From positions 57,998,001 to 58,062,000 of the forward strand of contig NC_134109.1 of assembly GCF_040939455.1 (NCBI RefSeq): 64,000 nucleotides of DNA, written 5' to 3'. Positions 23,240-34,864 of this stretch are shown in pieces (position 1 is the stretch's first letter; the number at the start of each line of letters is the position of its first letter). Both the position numbers and the translations under genes were made by a program. The notes under the pieces are model-generated. The model did no database searches and was not told the DNA's origin. It was given only the letters and a program-made list of their open reading frames with translations. This stretch comes from Microcebus murinus. Taxonomy: Eukaryota > Chordata > Mammalia > Primates > Cheirogaleidae.

Positions 23240-23470
23240 TAATATTTTCTAGTTAAATGACATTTAAGGCCTCGTTTTATGAGCTCCAGCATAATTGGCT
23301 AATTTGGTAAACTCCAGATGTGTGAGATAATGTGCCACTCATTTAAGTGCCTCTCAGACGGCACAAATGGCACAGCCCCAGGAGGTATAATCACTCCCTC
23401 TTGTTTTCATTAAGAAGGGAGTGAGTGGCTTGTGACACAGACAAAGGGAGTGGGACGTCTACAAGTCTAA
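23240..23470. promoter_or_regulatory. Candidate conserved non-coding element
   Basis: Repeat-free block with TTTAAGTGCC, an NKX2-type site (AAGTG core), a CAGATG E-box and the inverted repeat TCACTCCCT (23391-23399) / AGGGAGTGA (23416-23424). NKX2 genes lie in the same chromosomal neighbourhood in human, but the functional link is speculation. Confidence 0.25.
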
Positions 23471-23479
23471 ATCAACAAC

Positions 23480-24660
23480 TTGGTAAGATTTGGACATTTT
23501 CTTTTTATTGGTGAACTCACTCCAAGGTCTTTAGCTTACTTTGGTGTTGTAGTGGGTCTACTTTTTAGAAAGTGGCTTACCTAATCTAACATGGCTGGAC
23601 TATTTTAAAGCCATGAAAGTAGGCTTTCTGAAAATGAAAGATCTTTCCCTATAGAAAAACCCCAGCATAAAGTAGTTTCTGAAAATTGCCCCTCACCCTC
23701 ATTTGGAAGTGTGGGGAAGTGTTGGGTTCGAACAGGCAATAGAAGAGCTAACTCTTCCCACAGCCAGGAATTGTAATTCTTTGAGTAATCAGCATCCTCA
23801 CTATCTAAACCAAGTTCCAACTTCACAAGGCCCACTAGCTGCAGCTGCTTTTTTTCACTCTTCTCTGCTCCCCTTTATCATTTAACAGAAACTAACTCAT
23901 CTCCCAACAGCACCAAGCTGGAGTGGAGTGGATAGTTCTTGGCATCACTGTTTCCTGATCCTGGGACTGGTTCCTCTGATGGGACTACAGATCCAGTGGT
24001 ATTCACATCCAGCTGAATTCACTCAGATGGGGTCTGCACCCAGACCCCTGAGCCGATAATCTACTGTGCAAATCAAGCACGTCGATCACTGGGTGTTGAT
24101 TGGGTTGGCAAGTCTGGTTTGCCCAAGTGAATTCTTTTTCTTGGTGGGTGCCAGATGTGCTCTGTGACTTCTGTGATGAGTTTCCTGGTGCCTTGATTGC
24201 CCTCTCTCCCCTCCTTTTTGTTTTAGCAGAGAGACCCTTCCTGGTACCCACTGGACACCCCTTGAGTGCTCCCCTGTCTTCATGGGGTGATGATAAAGAA
24301 AGCAGAGAATCTTAGCTGCTGTTGCTCTTATACTGAAGAGATCCCCCTAGCCTGGCTGGGCTTTTTAATGATGCTACAGCAAGTTTCCTTTTTAGCTAGA
24401 ACCAAAAAGGGGGAGAACAAGAAAAAATAACAGAGCAGGTTAGAATTTGGAGAATAAACTATAGCAGATTTATCTGGCAAGTCTTATAAGTGATGGGCCC
24501 AGGTCCAGAATAAGGCATTCAGTAGACTGAAGTCATTTTCTTCTTCCAAGTCTTCTGTTGTTTTGGGAAGTGTGAAATCTTAATTCAGGCATGGAAATAT
24601 TGTTAGTATTCAAGAATGATCCGTGTTCCTTTTAAAAATGGTTTGTCAAATTTAGTTTAT
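23480..24660. other. Intronic DNA, nothing recognised
   Basis: Overlapping open frames on both strands at 24003-24315 mutually exclude each other. None has a domain or splice context. No transposon was recognised. Confidence 0.4.
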
Positions 24661-24663
24661 TAT

Positions 24664-25265
24664 ATTTATGTTTTATTTAATTTTTTAATTGACACAATAA
24701 TTATATATATTTATGGGATACGTTGAGATATTTTGATACATTAAATGCATGGTGATGAAATCTAAGTAATTAGCATATCATCACCTTAAATATTTATCAT
24801 TTCTCTTACACTGAAAACATTCAAAATCCTCTCTTCTAGCTATTTCAAAATATATAATAAATTATTAACTCTATAATAATTTGTCATCCTATAGCACTAT
24901 AGAACATTAGAGCTTATTCCTCCTATCTAGCTATAATTTTGTATACTTTAATCCAGGTGTCCTCAAACTACGGCCTGAGGGCCACATGCGGGCCGCCTAG
25001 CACATTTATCCTGCCCTCCAGGTCTTTTTGCCGCCACTGCCTGTCCTGCTTAGCGACCGACTCGTCCCGGGCCCACAGTGCGCACTCTCCAACGGTCTGA
25101 GGGACAGTGAACTGGCCTCTTGTTTAAAAAGTTTGAGGACCCCTGCTTTAACCAATCTCTACCTATCCCCCTCTCCTGCCTACCTGTCCCAGACTCTAGT
25201 AACCATTATTTTCTACTCTCTACTTCTATGAGATCATCTTTTACACTTTCTGCATATGAATACTC
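24664..25265 (-). mobile_element. L1 3'-end fragment, interrupted by a hAT element
   Basis: Antisense L1 3' UTR phrases are clear on both sides of the hAT: AATTAGCATATCATCACCTT, AAAATCCTCTCTTCTAGC and TATTCCTCCTATCTAGCT to the left; CCAGACTCTAGTAACCATTA and TCTACTTCTATGAGATCA to the right. Confidence 0.9.
24954..25145. mobile_element. 192-bp non-autonomous hAT transposon
   Basis: The terminal inverted repeats CAGGTGTCCTCAAAC and GTTTGAGGACCCCTG match at 14 of 15 positions. Flanking 8-bp direct repeats are CTTTAATC (24946-24953) and CTTTAACC (25146-25153), one difference. The 8-bp duplication and CAG-type ends define hAT. The interior is CpG-rich (ACGGCCTGAGGGCCACATGC, CCCGGGCCC) and contrasts sharply with the AT-rich L1 around it. 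No transposase is encoded. It resembles hAT families reported from mouse lemur and other unrelated mammals, but I cannot confirm the family name. Confidence 0.9.
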
Positions 25266-25509
25266 ATAAGTTTTTCATCATAAAATATATGTAATCTGTT
25301 TTTATGAAAAGCCTATGTAATGTGGCTAAGAACTTTAAAATTAGGTTATTTAACAATTCAAGGTTGAAAATGAAAGGACAAAGGGTAAGGAGAAAGAATA
25401 CCAAAGAAAAATAGACAGTGGCTTATTTCAACATTGAAAAGAAAAAAAAGAACAGGCAATTGAACCATTGGTACATTTTTTGACATTTATATCATACCAG
25501 ATTGTTGTA

Positions 25510-26110
25510 TACCACTGCTAAGCTACGTAGCTGTTGAGTGAAGCTGTACTGGTGTAAAGTGGAACAGGCTCTCGCTGGTCTTCACAATCAGGGAGCAGAT
25601 GACGAGTTTTCGGAGTGCTCAGAGAGCAGCATCCCCGGGCTTCAATGTCCTAGAGTTCTGTTTCCTTTTCTAAATCAGAGGTCTTTTGTTCTGCCCACAG
25701 AGTGACCTTTAAAATGGTTCCAGCTCCTAGATTTCCCTGCTGTCATCACCACAGACTGCTAGCTGACAGTCACACTCCGACTCCCCCAGCCTCTCACTAA
25801 CAACACTTTCTGACTTACTGACTGGCCGTTGGCAAGGATTTAACTCTTGCCAAAGAGTAAGTGAAAACGTTTGCAATGATGTCAGCCCGTCAGCAAGGCC
25901 TGATTAAGAGACCAAACACAGCCTCACTCAGCACGTGGTGCTGACAGGAAGGAAAGGAGGACCAGTTGCTTGGGTGGAAGTAGTTGTCTTTCAGGACTGC
26001 TGTGTCTTAATTCAGAGCCTGAGCAGATATTTCCCACGTGTATAGAGTGTTAATGGCAGTTGAGGGGGTTCCATAGCCAATGGGAAATATCCCACTGGAA
26101 ATATTTTCAG
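25510..26110. promoter_or_regulatory. CpG-retaining unique block, candidate regulatory element
   Basis: No transposon is recognised. It holds AGCTACGTAGCT (perfect 12-bp palindrome, 25521-25532), TTTGCAATGATGTCAG (bZIP-like) and an interrupted palindrome centred on CACGTG at 25928-25944. CpGs are more frequent than in flanking DNA. Enhancer activity is inferred only. Confidence 0.3.
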
Positions 26111-26499
26111 GCCTTACATTTAACTTATTCTAGATTTCTGATGGGCCAGAAACTGGTCACCTTGGGGAGAAAATGTCCTTACCAAATCCAAATTCCTTTT
26201 CTAGTGGATTGTTGATAAAAATGAACATTTTCAGAAAACCTCCTAAAAGCACTTTTCTATTTGTGCCTGATTCTCTTGTAGAAAATAACTCAGACATGAT
26301 TCGACATAGACATAGTTAAAGGAATTATTATTATATTAATATTTTATCTTAATCATTGATTTTATGAATTTTTTTGTTAGTTTTGTGACTTTAGCTTTCC
26401 CCTTCCTCCAGATCTTCCAAGTGGTTTGAAATTGGAGGAAGGGAGAAGATACAGACTCTATTACCAGTGATTATATTTAAAACCATTGTCACCACTTTT

Positions 26500-26715
26500 G
26501 CCCTTTACTGTATTGTCTAGGAAACGTGTTCATGTATATTACCTTACTTGATACTCATGAGTACCTTAGCAGGTGGGAAGGTCGGGAACACAATGCTAGT
26601 TTTCTGGTCAGGAAACTAATAAGGATGTTAAGAGACATGCCCAGCATTCCACAGCTGGTACTCACTGAGGCTGGGCTTCCTCCCAGGGCTTCTGCATCTT
26701 ATGTCATGCTGCCTT
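26500..26715 (-). mobile_element. MIR remnant
   Basis: CTTACTTGATACTCATGAGTA, AAACTAATAAGGATGTTAAG and CACAGCTGGTACTCACTGAGG match antisense MIR order. Confidence 0.6.
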
Positions 26716-26719
26716 TTCC

Positions 26720-28570
26720 ATCGATACTTAACAGTGATATTTGTAATAACAGAAGCAACACCTCAGATTTACACTGTTCCTTTTATGCATTCAGAGCATG
26801 CCACACATCTCATCTCAGTTAGCTAAATAGCATCTAGGGGAGGTAGAGAAGAGATGGTATGACTGATACGAGGTTTCTGGTCTACATACAAGAAAACTTC
26901 CGCAGAAAGGAGTTTAATAAGATTCCCAAAATAATAGATTAGATCCTGAGATTAGCACTCCAAAAATACAGAGGTTCAATTAAAAAGAAAATCACTTGGG
27001 CAAATTAAATTAGACTACAGATGTATTTTAAAGTGTAGCATGATTATTATCCCATGAGGCCAAGAAGAAACCTGTGGTCCTTAGGACAGAACCATCTCCA
27101 AAGGGAAGTTATCAAATGCAGTTCGAGGCTAAGATTCACTGGCTTAACTTAGGTATTTGACCTGCTGGTGTCTTGGGCTAACTCAACTTGAATATTGAGT
27201 AATAATCAGGAAAAACCTCATAAAACATGAAATAAAGCATTTAACCCAAATTCCTTGGATGAATTATAAAATCATTTAAATCATATGATGAATTGAAAAT
27301 CATCATATGATTGCAATATATGTTGAAATGTATGGTCATCAAAACCTGGAGCAGATGCCAGCCATATGCTGTGGCTTTGTTCTCTTGCTGCTAAACATTG
27401 TCATTTTCCTTGTCTGGCCACCCAGAACTCACAGAAAAACAAGAGACCAGAAAATGTAATGTAGTCACAGTCTCAGTGATGACAAAAAATGAGAGAAAGT
27501 GTAAGATGAATTTTGGAAGCTCTTAAGGTGATGTTGTAAGTTTGTTGTTAGATGAATGAGTTTTTTGATTTCTTTATATAAAGCCTTTCCTATATTAGAA
27601 GAATCAAAACCAAAATGAGAGAAAAGGATACACACTGATACTATTACCATTTTGTATTCCGTAGGACTTCAGTGAATAGATCAGCATACATTTCAAAATT
27701 CAAATAATAAAATTTCCAGAAGTTGATACTATTTATAAAGAAACCAGTTTATTAAGCAATAAGGCATATTGATAACTAGAGATTTAGCTTCATGTATAAA
27801 ATAAGTGTTATTAATAAATTAAAATATGTCTTACCCACCTGTTCACTCTTTAGTCTCCATGATCTGGCTCTGTCTACAACTATGTTTTCAAACTGCTCTC
27901 CTAGAGACCACCACACCACAGGCCTATCTTTTTCCATAGAATTTGAGATACTAATGAGTGTATGATGTGCTATTAATATTATTTCATTAGAAACAAAAAA
28001 ATGCCTATAACTAAACTCCTTGCAATGATTTAACAATGGATATGAGCGTTGCATGTGAAGGAGAAATTTTGAATGCTTTCTTGTTTTTAGCATTCCAGGG
28101 GCACCTGGCTAAACCATGCCCAGGTTCCTTACCCATAGAAATTGTATGATGCTAAAATTTTGCCACGAATTATTGGGAAAATTTGTCACACAGAAGTAGC
28201 TAACTAATACAATATTTTATATAAAAACAAATCTGAAACCCTTGGCATGATATTTATGTCGGTCCTTCCATATCTGGTTTGAATCTTTCAAACTTTATCT
28301 TACCCAGTATCATCATATGCATGTTATATAATATTTCAGCCCTTCTGGACCAATCGTAACTCCCAAAACAAGTTTTCAGGGCTTTTTCTCACGTATGTAT
28401 TAATACAGCCAAGGATGCTATTTCGTCTTTTATCCACTTCTGGAAATGCTGGTCATGCATAAATGCCCAGTTCACATGCTACCTTCTGTTTGATACCTTC
28501 TCTCATCATCCAAAGTAGAAAGAATTCCCTTGATCTGTTCTCTGACAGCATTTTGTTCCCCAATGACAAC
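26720..28570. other. Intronic DNA, AT-rich, no gene
   Basis: Open frames at 27465-27650 and 27776-28093 (minus) carry no domain. The notable structure is a 34-bp perfect hairpin at 27279-27312. Confidence 0.45.
27279..27312. repeat. Perfect 13-bp-arm inverted repeat
   Basis: The arms AATCATATGATGA and TCATCATATGATT are separated by ATTGAAAA. Each arm contains the self-palindrome ATCATATGAT, so this is also a pair of identical palindromes 22 bp apart. Confidence 0.9.
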
Positions 28571-28810
28571 ATTTATCTTTGGAGTCAGAGAGACCTGGAT
28601 TAGAATTCCATTTATATGTTTTGGGACCTTAGACAAATTTCTTCATTTCTTTATACTTCAGTTTCCTCATTTGTAATATGAAGACTATAATGGCACCTAC
28701 TCTACTGTGTTGCTAGCACTCAGTATTAATACATGGTGTATAAACAAGCACACAGTGAGGTGCTAGCACTCAGTATAATACATGGTATATAAATACAATG
28801 ATTGCTAGCT
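28570..28810 (+). mobile_element. MIR with internal tandem duplication
   Basis: TTTGGAGTCAGAGAGACCTGG through TTCAGTTTCCTCATTTGTAA is a sense MIR. Its 3' part is duplicated: TGCTAGCACTCAGTATTAAT at 28711 and TGCTAGCACTCAGTATAATA at 28761, a period of 50 bp. Confidence 0.8.
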
Positions 28811-28870
28811 AGTTTCATTTTTAGTACTTTATATTATAACTAATTATTTGTAACTATTCATAATTATTTA

Positions 28871-29213
<343 letters not shown>

Positions 29214-29216
29214 TTA

Positions 29217-29880
29217 AATGTGTAGAACTCCGTCAAAATCATATTTGGGGATCCTTTAGTATATCATAAGTTCTTTGTATATAATCATCACCCAATTTGT
29301 GTTTGCTGAATTTGATTGATTACTGGTTTTATATACTTAGCTATTCTGGCCACATTAATATAAAAATAAATTTAGTCAAATCAAACCAAATACCAAGAAA
29401 ATGTATGACTCCCATGATATTATTAAGACTAAGATTCTAAATGTGATCATTTATCTCTAACTCCAGAAGAGTAACAGCATGATAACCATGTGGGGAAGAC
29501 AGTGGACTAATTTTAATGGCCAGCAGGTGTCTGAAGGTGGGGGGGTTGGATTTTGGCATATAGTTTTTAGATTCAGGGGATTCACCATGGGCAAGTGGTG
29601 CTGAGTGATACTGGGTGTCTACTTAGGAAAACTGCTAGGGCTGACGAAAACCCAAGTACAGTGCAAACTGTCGACTTCCCTTGCTTTGAATGTGTTCTGT
29701 CCTCATTGCTATTCTCCTTACCATGCTTTCTGCCTGTGGTTTGATAAGCAGAGGGATCGAAACTGTATACATAAAACCCAAATATTCTAGTCAATAAAAA
29801 GATGAAGCAAAGTAAAAGCAACAGAACATTTAAAATGAAATAAGAGGCAGATCAAGAGTTAGAATTTTATAAGACAGTAT
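29217..29880. other. Intronic DNA, nothing recognised
   Basis: Unique AT-rich sequence with short open frames on both strands at 29582-29821 and 29605-29790 that lack domains. Confidence 0.4.
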
Positions 29881-29884
29881 TAAA

Positions 29885-31515
29885 GGACTTTGGGTTCCAG
29901 CCACCACAGAGTAGCTTGTATTGGAACAACCCTCCTGCTGAAAACAACAATAAACATTAGAAAAATTACACAAAACTACTGCTTGAAGGCATTAGAGAGC
30001 TACCAAAGCAGGCAGAATTTATGAGGGTCTATAAGACCTGAGGGAAGGAAGGCTACAGAAGTGAGGCCTGCATTTACCCAGGCTTTTTGCCGAAAGGCTT
30101 CCAAGTCTGTGGGAAGGGTTGGGGGAAGGAGTCAAGACCAAATCTGAGCTGAGGATGGGGTTTGTAGGTTTGCATTCTGGACTGCCAAATAGCTGGGACC
30201 TGAGGAGCAAAAATCCTGGAGAAGAGGGAAACTGTCAAAAAGTAAACCCAAAGATCTATATGCAATTTCTCCTTGAGGCATTTGCTAACTCCTAAGCTGC
30301 ATGTGAGCAGGAAGTAGCTTCAAGAAACTTAGGGGGGAAAACTCCAGAAGTTGAGAATCTATAGAGATGAGCTGAGACTTCAGCAGCCCCATTATGCTGT
30401 GGCGACAGGGTTCAAGTTCAAGCCCAGCCAGGTGGAAGAGTTGTGGTAAACACTCCAGGTTTTCAGTTGAGGCCCAGAATGTCCACTCCCAAGAGTAATA
30501 ACTCTGCCCTAGGAATAAAGGCCAAACATAAACACATTGTTCATAACAAAGTCTAAAACCAACCCTCAGCAAGATGAAAATGATTTGCTGTGATCCATCT
30601 GCTTACTAGGAGAAAATGTATTTCTCTTTGGTGGAAGATACCATCATCCAGAGGCTCTTCAATTTTTTTGCACAATGTCCTACATTCAGTACAAAATTAC
30701 AGGGTCTTAAAAGAAAAAAGACCAACTAATCAAATATCAAAAGAAGAGACAATAAGTTATTCAAATTTTGGAATTACTTAAATTTTATTTTTTCTCTGGT
30801 AAAAATATATATAAGATAAAATTTACCATTTTAACCATTTTAAACTGTACACTTCAGTGGCAATAAGTACACTCATAATGTACAACCATCACTACCACCC
30901 CTCTTCAGAACTTTTTCTTCTTCCCAAACTTCTTCCCATTAAATAATAATTCCTGTTACCTTCCTCTCCCAGCCCCTGGAAGCCTCCATTCCACTCTAGC
31001 TACCTCATATAAGTGGAATTATACAATATTTGTCCTTTTATGACTGATTGGCTTATTTCACTTAACATAATATCTTCAAGGTTCATCCATGCTATAGCAT
31101 GTGTCATAGTTTCCTTTTAAATGCTGAATAATAAAAATAATAAAACCCCATTGTATTTATAAATTACATGTTGTTTATCCATTCACCCAGGTTCAATGGA
31201 CACTTGGGTTGCCTCCACCTTTTGACTATTGTGAATAATGCTGCTATGAACATTGGTGTACAAATATCTATTTGAGTCCTTTCAATTCTTTTAAGTATAT
31301 ATAAAGAAGGGGAATTGCTGGGTTATATGATAATTCTTTCTATGTTTAACAGGAACTTTTAAAAAAAGCTATAATAAATATATTCAAGAAAGTAGAAAGA
31401 AAGATGGGAATTGCACCAGAGATTTAAAATCTGTTAAAAACGAAAACAAAAGACTCAGATAGAAATCTTGAAAATACTATAACTGAAAATAAGAATTCAA
31501 TTGGTGGATTTTCAA
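29885..31515 (+). mobile_element. HAL1/old L1 5' region (UTR and ORF1 start), split
   Basis: From TTTGGGTTCCAGCCACCACAG through AAAATTACACAAAACTACTG and GAGAGCTACCAAAGCAGGCAG the sequence follows the 5' region of a half-L1 or old L1. It resumes after the insertion at about 31360 with an ORF1-like coiled-coil stretch (GAAATCTTGAAAATACTATA). The subfamily is uncertain. Confidence 0.6.
30785..31360 (-). mobile_element. L1M 3'-end insertion inside the HAL1-like element
   Basis: TAAACTGTACACTTCAGTGG, AAGTGGAATTATACAATATT, CTTATTTCACTTAACATAAT and AATAATGCTGCTATGAACAT are antisense L1M 3' phrases. No clean target duplication was identified. Confidence 0.85.
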
Positions 31516-31724
31516 CCCATGTGATTTATTGTCAGCATTCAACTTGTTAATCATCTTGTAAGTTCTTGAAATATCAGAGACCATGTTTTATCTTTCTCGT
31601 GTGCAGTGGTAGGTAGTCAATATTATATTGAGTTGATTGTAGAAATAATAATACCTATATTTTTATTAAGAGACATCATAACATTTAAAAAAAACTCATT
31701 TTAAGCAACTGAGGTAATAATAAC

Positions 31725-31935
31725 AACTTACCAGGCACCAGGCACTTTACTAAGTACTTTCAGTACCTAATTAAATTAACTCATTTAGTCCTCACAACAA
31801 CCCTATGCAGGAAGAACCACAATTCTTTCCATTTTATTGATGAGTCAACGAAGGCCAAAATGTTTGTGTAATTTGCCCAATTTCTCATAGTTGTAGAAAT
31901 TTGAACCTGGATGATCAGAATCCAGATCTTTACCT
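31725..31935 (-). mobile_element. MIR remnant
   Basis: CCAGGCACTTTACTAAGTAC, GTCCTCACAACAACCCTATG and CATTTTATTGATGAGTCAAC are clear antisense MIR phrases. Confidence 0.85.
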
Positions 31936-31939
31936 CCAT

Positions 31940-34085
31940 ATTATTTTAAAAGATACATTAAAAAAAAAAAAAAACAAACATAAGCTGCTCTTTGGCTAAG
32001 TGTCTAGTTTCAAATTTTAGAAAATGAATGGAAAATTGAGAAACCAAATTGTTTGGTGACATCTGCCAGGGCACTAAACTTTTCTTGTAATATGACCTTT
32101 ACATTTTTTCAAAAGTTCCTTCAGGATGACGAGCCACTACTTAATATATTTTGGCATGGGCTCTGTCATGCATGTCTGGCATACAAGAAACACCACCATG
32201 GTGAACAGAATGTCCCGTCTTTCTCTTTAAATTCCAAATTGCTCAGGGCCACAAGATGCAAACCATGGGTTTAAATTTGACACCCTCAATTTCCTCCTTT
32301 CGTGTTTATGGATCTCATTCTCAGGATGCTGGCATTTTACCTTTCCTACGTCCCTGTCTTCACTCCTTCCTCTACCCCATCATCTGTCTTAGATGTTTAA
32401 TCTTTTTGCTACACCTCCTCAAAGCATGATGGCTTTTGATGGCAGATCTCTTCTCCAGCGATGGGGCATTCCTTGGGGAAATCCATTTTCTTTCAGCCTT
32501 GGCAAGGAAGATCATATATTTATTACGGAGAACAAAGAGAGTATTCATCAGTATCTTAAGATTCCCAATATATTTGCCTTCGGCTCTCTTTCCCTCAAAC
32601 TCTTTGTTCACTCAGGTCACATTTCTAAGTACCCCATATCCTCTTTTGATTTTATTTCTTAAAATGAACAGCTAGCTCCCTTTGTGATATTGGACAGTCA
32701 CATTATTAAGTTATTTTTCTGGTGTGAGACTCAATTCCCCAAAGTTGACAATGCCTTTTGATATAGGAGATAACGGGCAAACAACATTATTCCAGCTAAA
32801 AACAGATATCTATATCTTTTCTGTATTTGTGTCATTTTTCTTTACCAGCCTTAGAAGAATACTTACAACCTAGCAAGGCAATAGTATGTAGTAGTGCCCC
32901 TGTGCTCTGTTAGGCAGCACACCAGGTACATGAAAAAAGACTCAGCTCTGGCCTCTGAACGCTTAATTCTGCAATAAAATGACTGAGCACAAACGATTGT
33001 TCCAATCACATGATTCTGTTAGCCTTTGTGGAAAAATCCTTCTGAAAGCAATTGCAAAAATGGTAGAGATTCGACCGGTTAGAAAATACCTTTGCATTTT
33101 CAATATCTCCTTATCTCTTCACACTTCTTGTATAACCATTCTCAATTACGGGGAAAAAACCTCACCAAAACTATGAAGGGGACTTTCCAGACAGAAGTAA
33201 ACTGTCCCCATAGGAAATAAAAATCTTCAAAGTGTCCCTTTCATTGAACTTGCCTCTCTTCCTACAACAAATGGACACATCAGACATAAAATTTAATTGA
33301 GACACACTAAAGTAAGGGTCTGGCTTACCTGAATAGGAGAGGTTACGGCATTCCGTTTAGGAGACACCAAGGCGCTGACAACGCATTGACTACTTTCCAT
33401 CACATCACGTTGAACTTCGGATCACCATCGACTCTTTGGACCATCATTTATTTAGGATTTCAACAGCCTCCCGTTAAACTCTGCTGTGTGATTCCATTTT
33501 ACATTTCTTTTCCTGTGTGTTTGTTTTAATTTAAGAGCCAGTATACATATTGACAATTCTTTGACAGCAAAGGTAAAACCACCAGGAGTGTATCTGTTTA
33601 TTGAGGACTGACAGCTTTATAGCTAACATAAAAATAATCTAATGTTTATAGGGGCAAATGTTTGGACTGAGGATTAAGTGAAACTACTGAATAGAGAAAA
33701 CCTTTTCATCCTATTCAGACTTTTCAAATAAGGTTTGGGATCAACTACATAAAAACTTTTTGTGCTGATTTCTTTAATGTTCTTCCCTTAGTCTGATCCA
33801 CTGCTCACTCCCTTCTTCTTCACTACCCCAAATTATGTTTTACAACAGGGGTTTCTAAGTAAGTAAAACCTTCAAAAGGAAGATGCTACTGTTTAGAGGT
33901 TCATTGATATAGAATTTACATGGGCCCTACAAACTTTCTAGATAACAGTAAAGGAAAATCTAAACCATACTGCTCATAATATAAATTGTGTTTTTCTGCT
34001 GTTTCATATGGCTTATACATAATAAGAGTCCTGGAATTTTTTAAATGCTTTTTTGTTTTGTTGCTTTTTTAAAAAGACATTATTG
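31940..34085. other. Intronic DNA with one CpG-retaining patch
   Basis: Frames at 32372-32675 overlap on both strands and have no domain. The patch 33300-33560 (GGTTACGGCATTCCG, AGGCGCTGACAACGCATTG, CATCACGTTGAACTTCGG) keeps unusually many CpGs and no transposon is recognised there. It is a weak regulatory candidate. Confidence 0.35.
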
Positions 34086-34099
34086 GAGGTAGGAAGCAG

Positions 34100-34860
34100 A
34101 ACTTTTATTTTATATTCAAAATATTACAGGGGTAAAAATGTTTTTGGTTGCATGGATTGCATTTGTAATGTTTCAGTCAGGGTTATAAGTGTGTCCCTCA
34201 CTCAGATAGTATTTATTGTAGCCATTAAGTAGACTTTCCCCTCCTCCTCCTTCCCCCCATTTAATTTACACTGAGTTTCACTTCCCTCTGTACATGTGTG
34301 CTCATCAGTTCCAATTTAATAGCGAGTGCATGTGGTGTTTGTTTTTCCATTCTTTAGATACTTCACTTAGGATAATGGTCTCTATTTCCATCCAAGTTGT
34401 TGCAAAAGACATTAATTCATACTCTTTGTGGCTGAGTAGTATTCCATGGTATACATATAGCACATTTTGTTAATCCACTCATGAATTAATGGGCACTTGG
34501 GTTGATCCCACATCTTTGAGATTTTGAACTGTACTGCAATAAACATTTGAGTACAGGTGTCTTTTTGATAAAATTACTTCTTTTCTTTTGGGTAAATACC
34601 CAGTAATGAGATTGCTGGCTCAAATGGTAGGTCTATTTTTAGCTCTTTGAGGAATCTCCATACTGTTTTTCATAAAGCTTGTACTAATTTGCAGTCCCAC
34701 CAACAGTGTATAAGAATTTCTTTCTCTCTGCATCCATACCAGCATCTATTGTTTTTGGACTTTTTAATAAAAGCCATTGTAACAGGGGTAAGGTGATATC
34801 TCATTGTAGTTTTAACTTGCATTTCCCTGATGATTAGTGATGTTGAACCAAAATTTATTT
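34100..34860 (-). mobile_element. L1 3'-end fragment
   Basis: ATATTACAGGGGTAAAAATG, TTTTGGTTGCATGGATTGC, TAGTATTCCATGGTATACAT and CAGTCCCACCAACAGTGTAT are antisense L1 3' UTR and ORF2-end phrases. It is more diverged than the 15.3-kb copy and truncated at ORF2. Confidence 0.9.
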
Positions 34861-34864
34861 TAAA

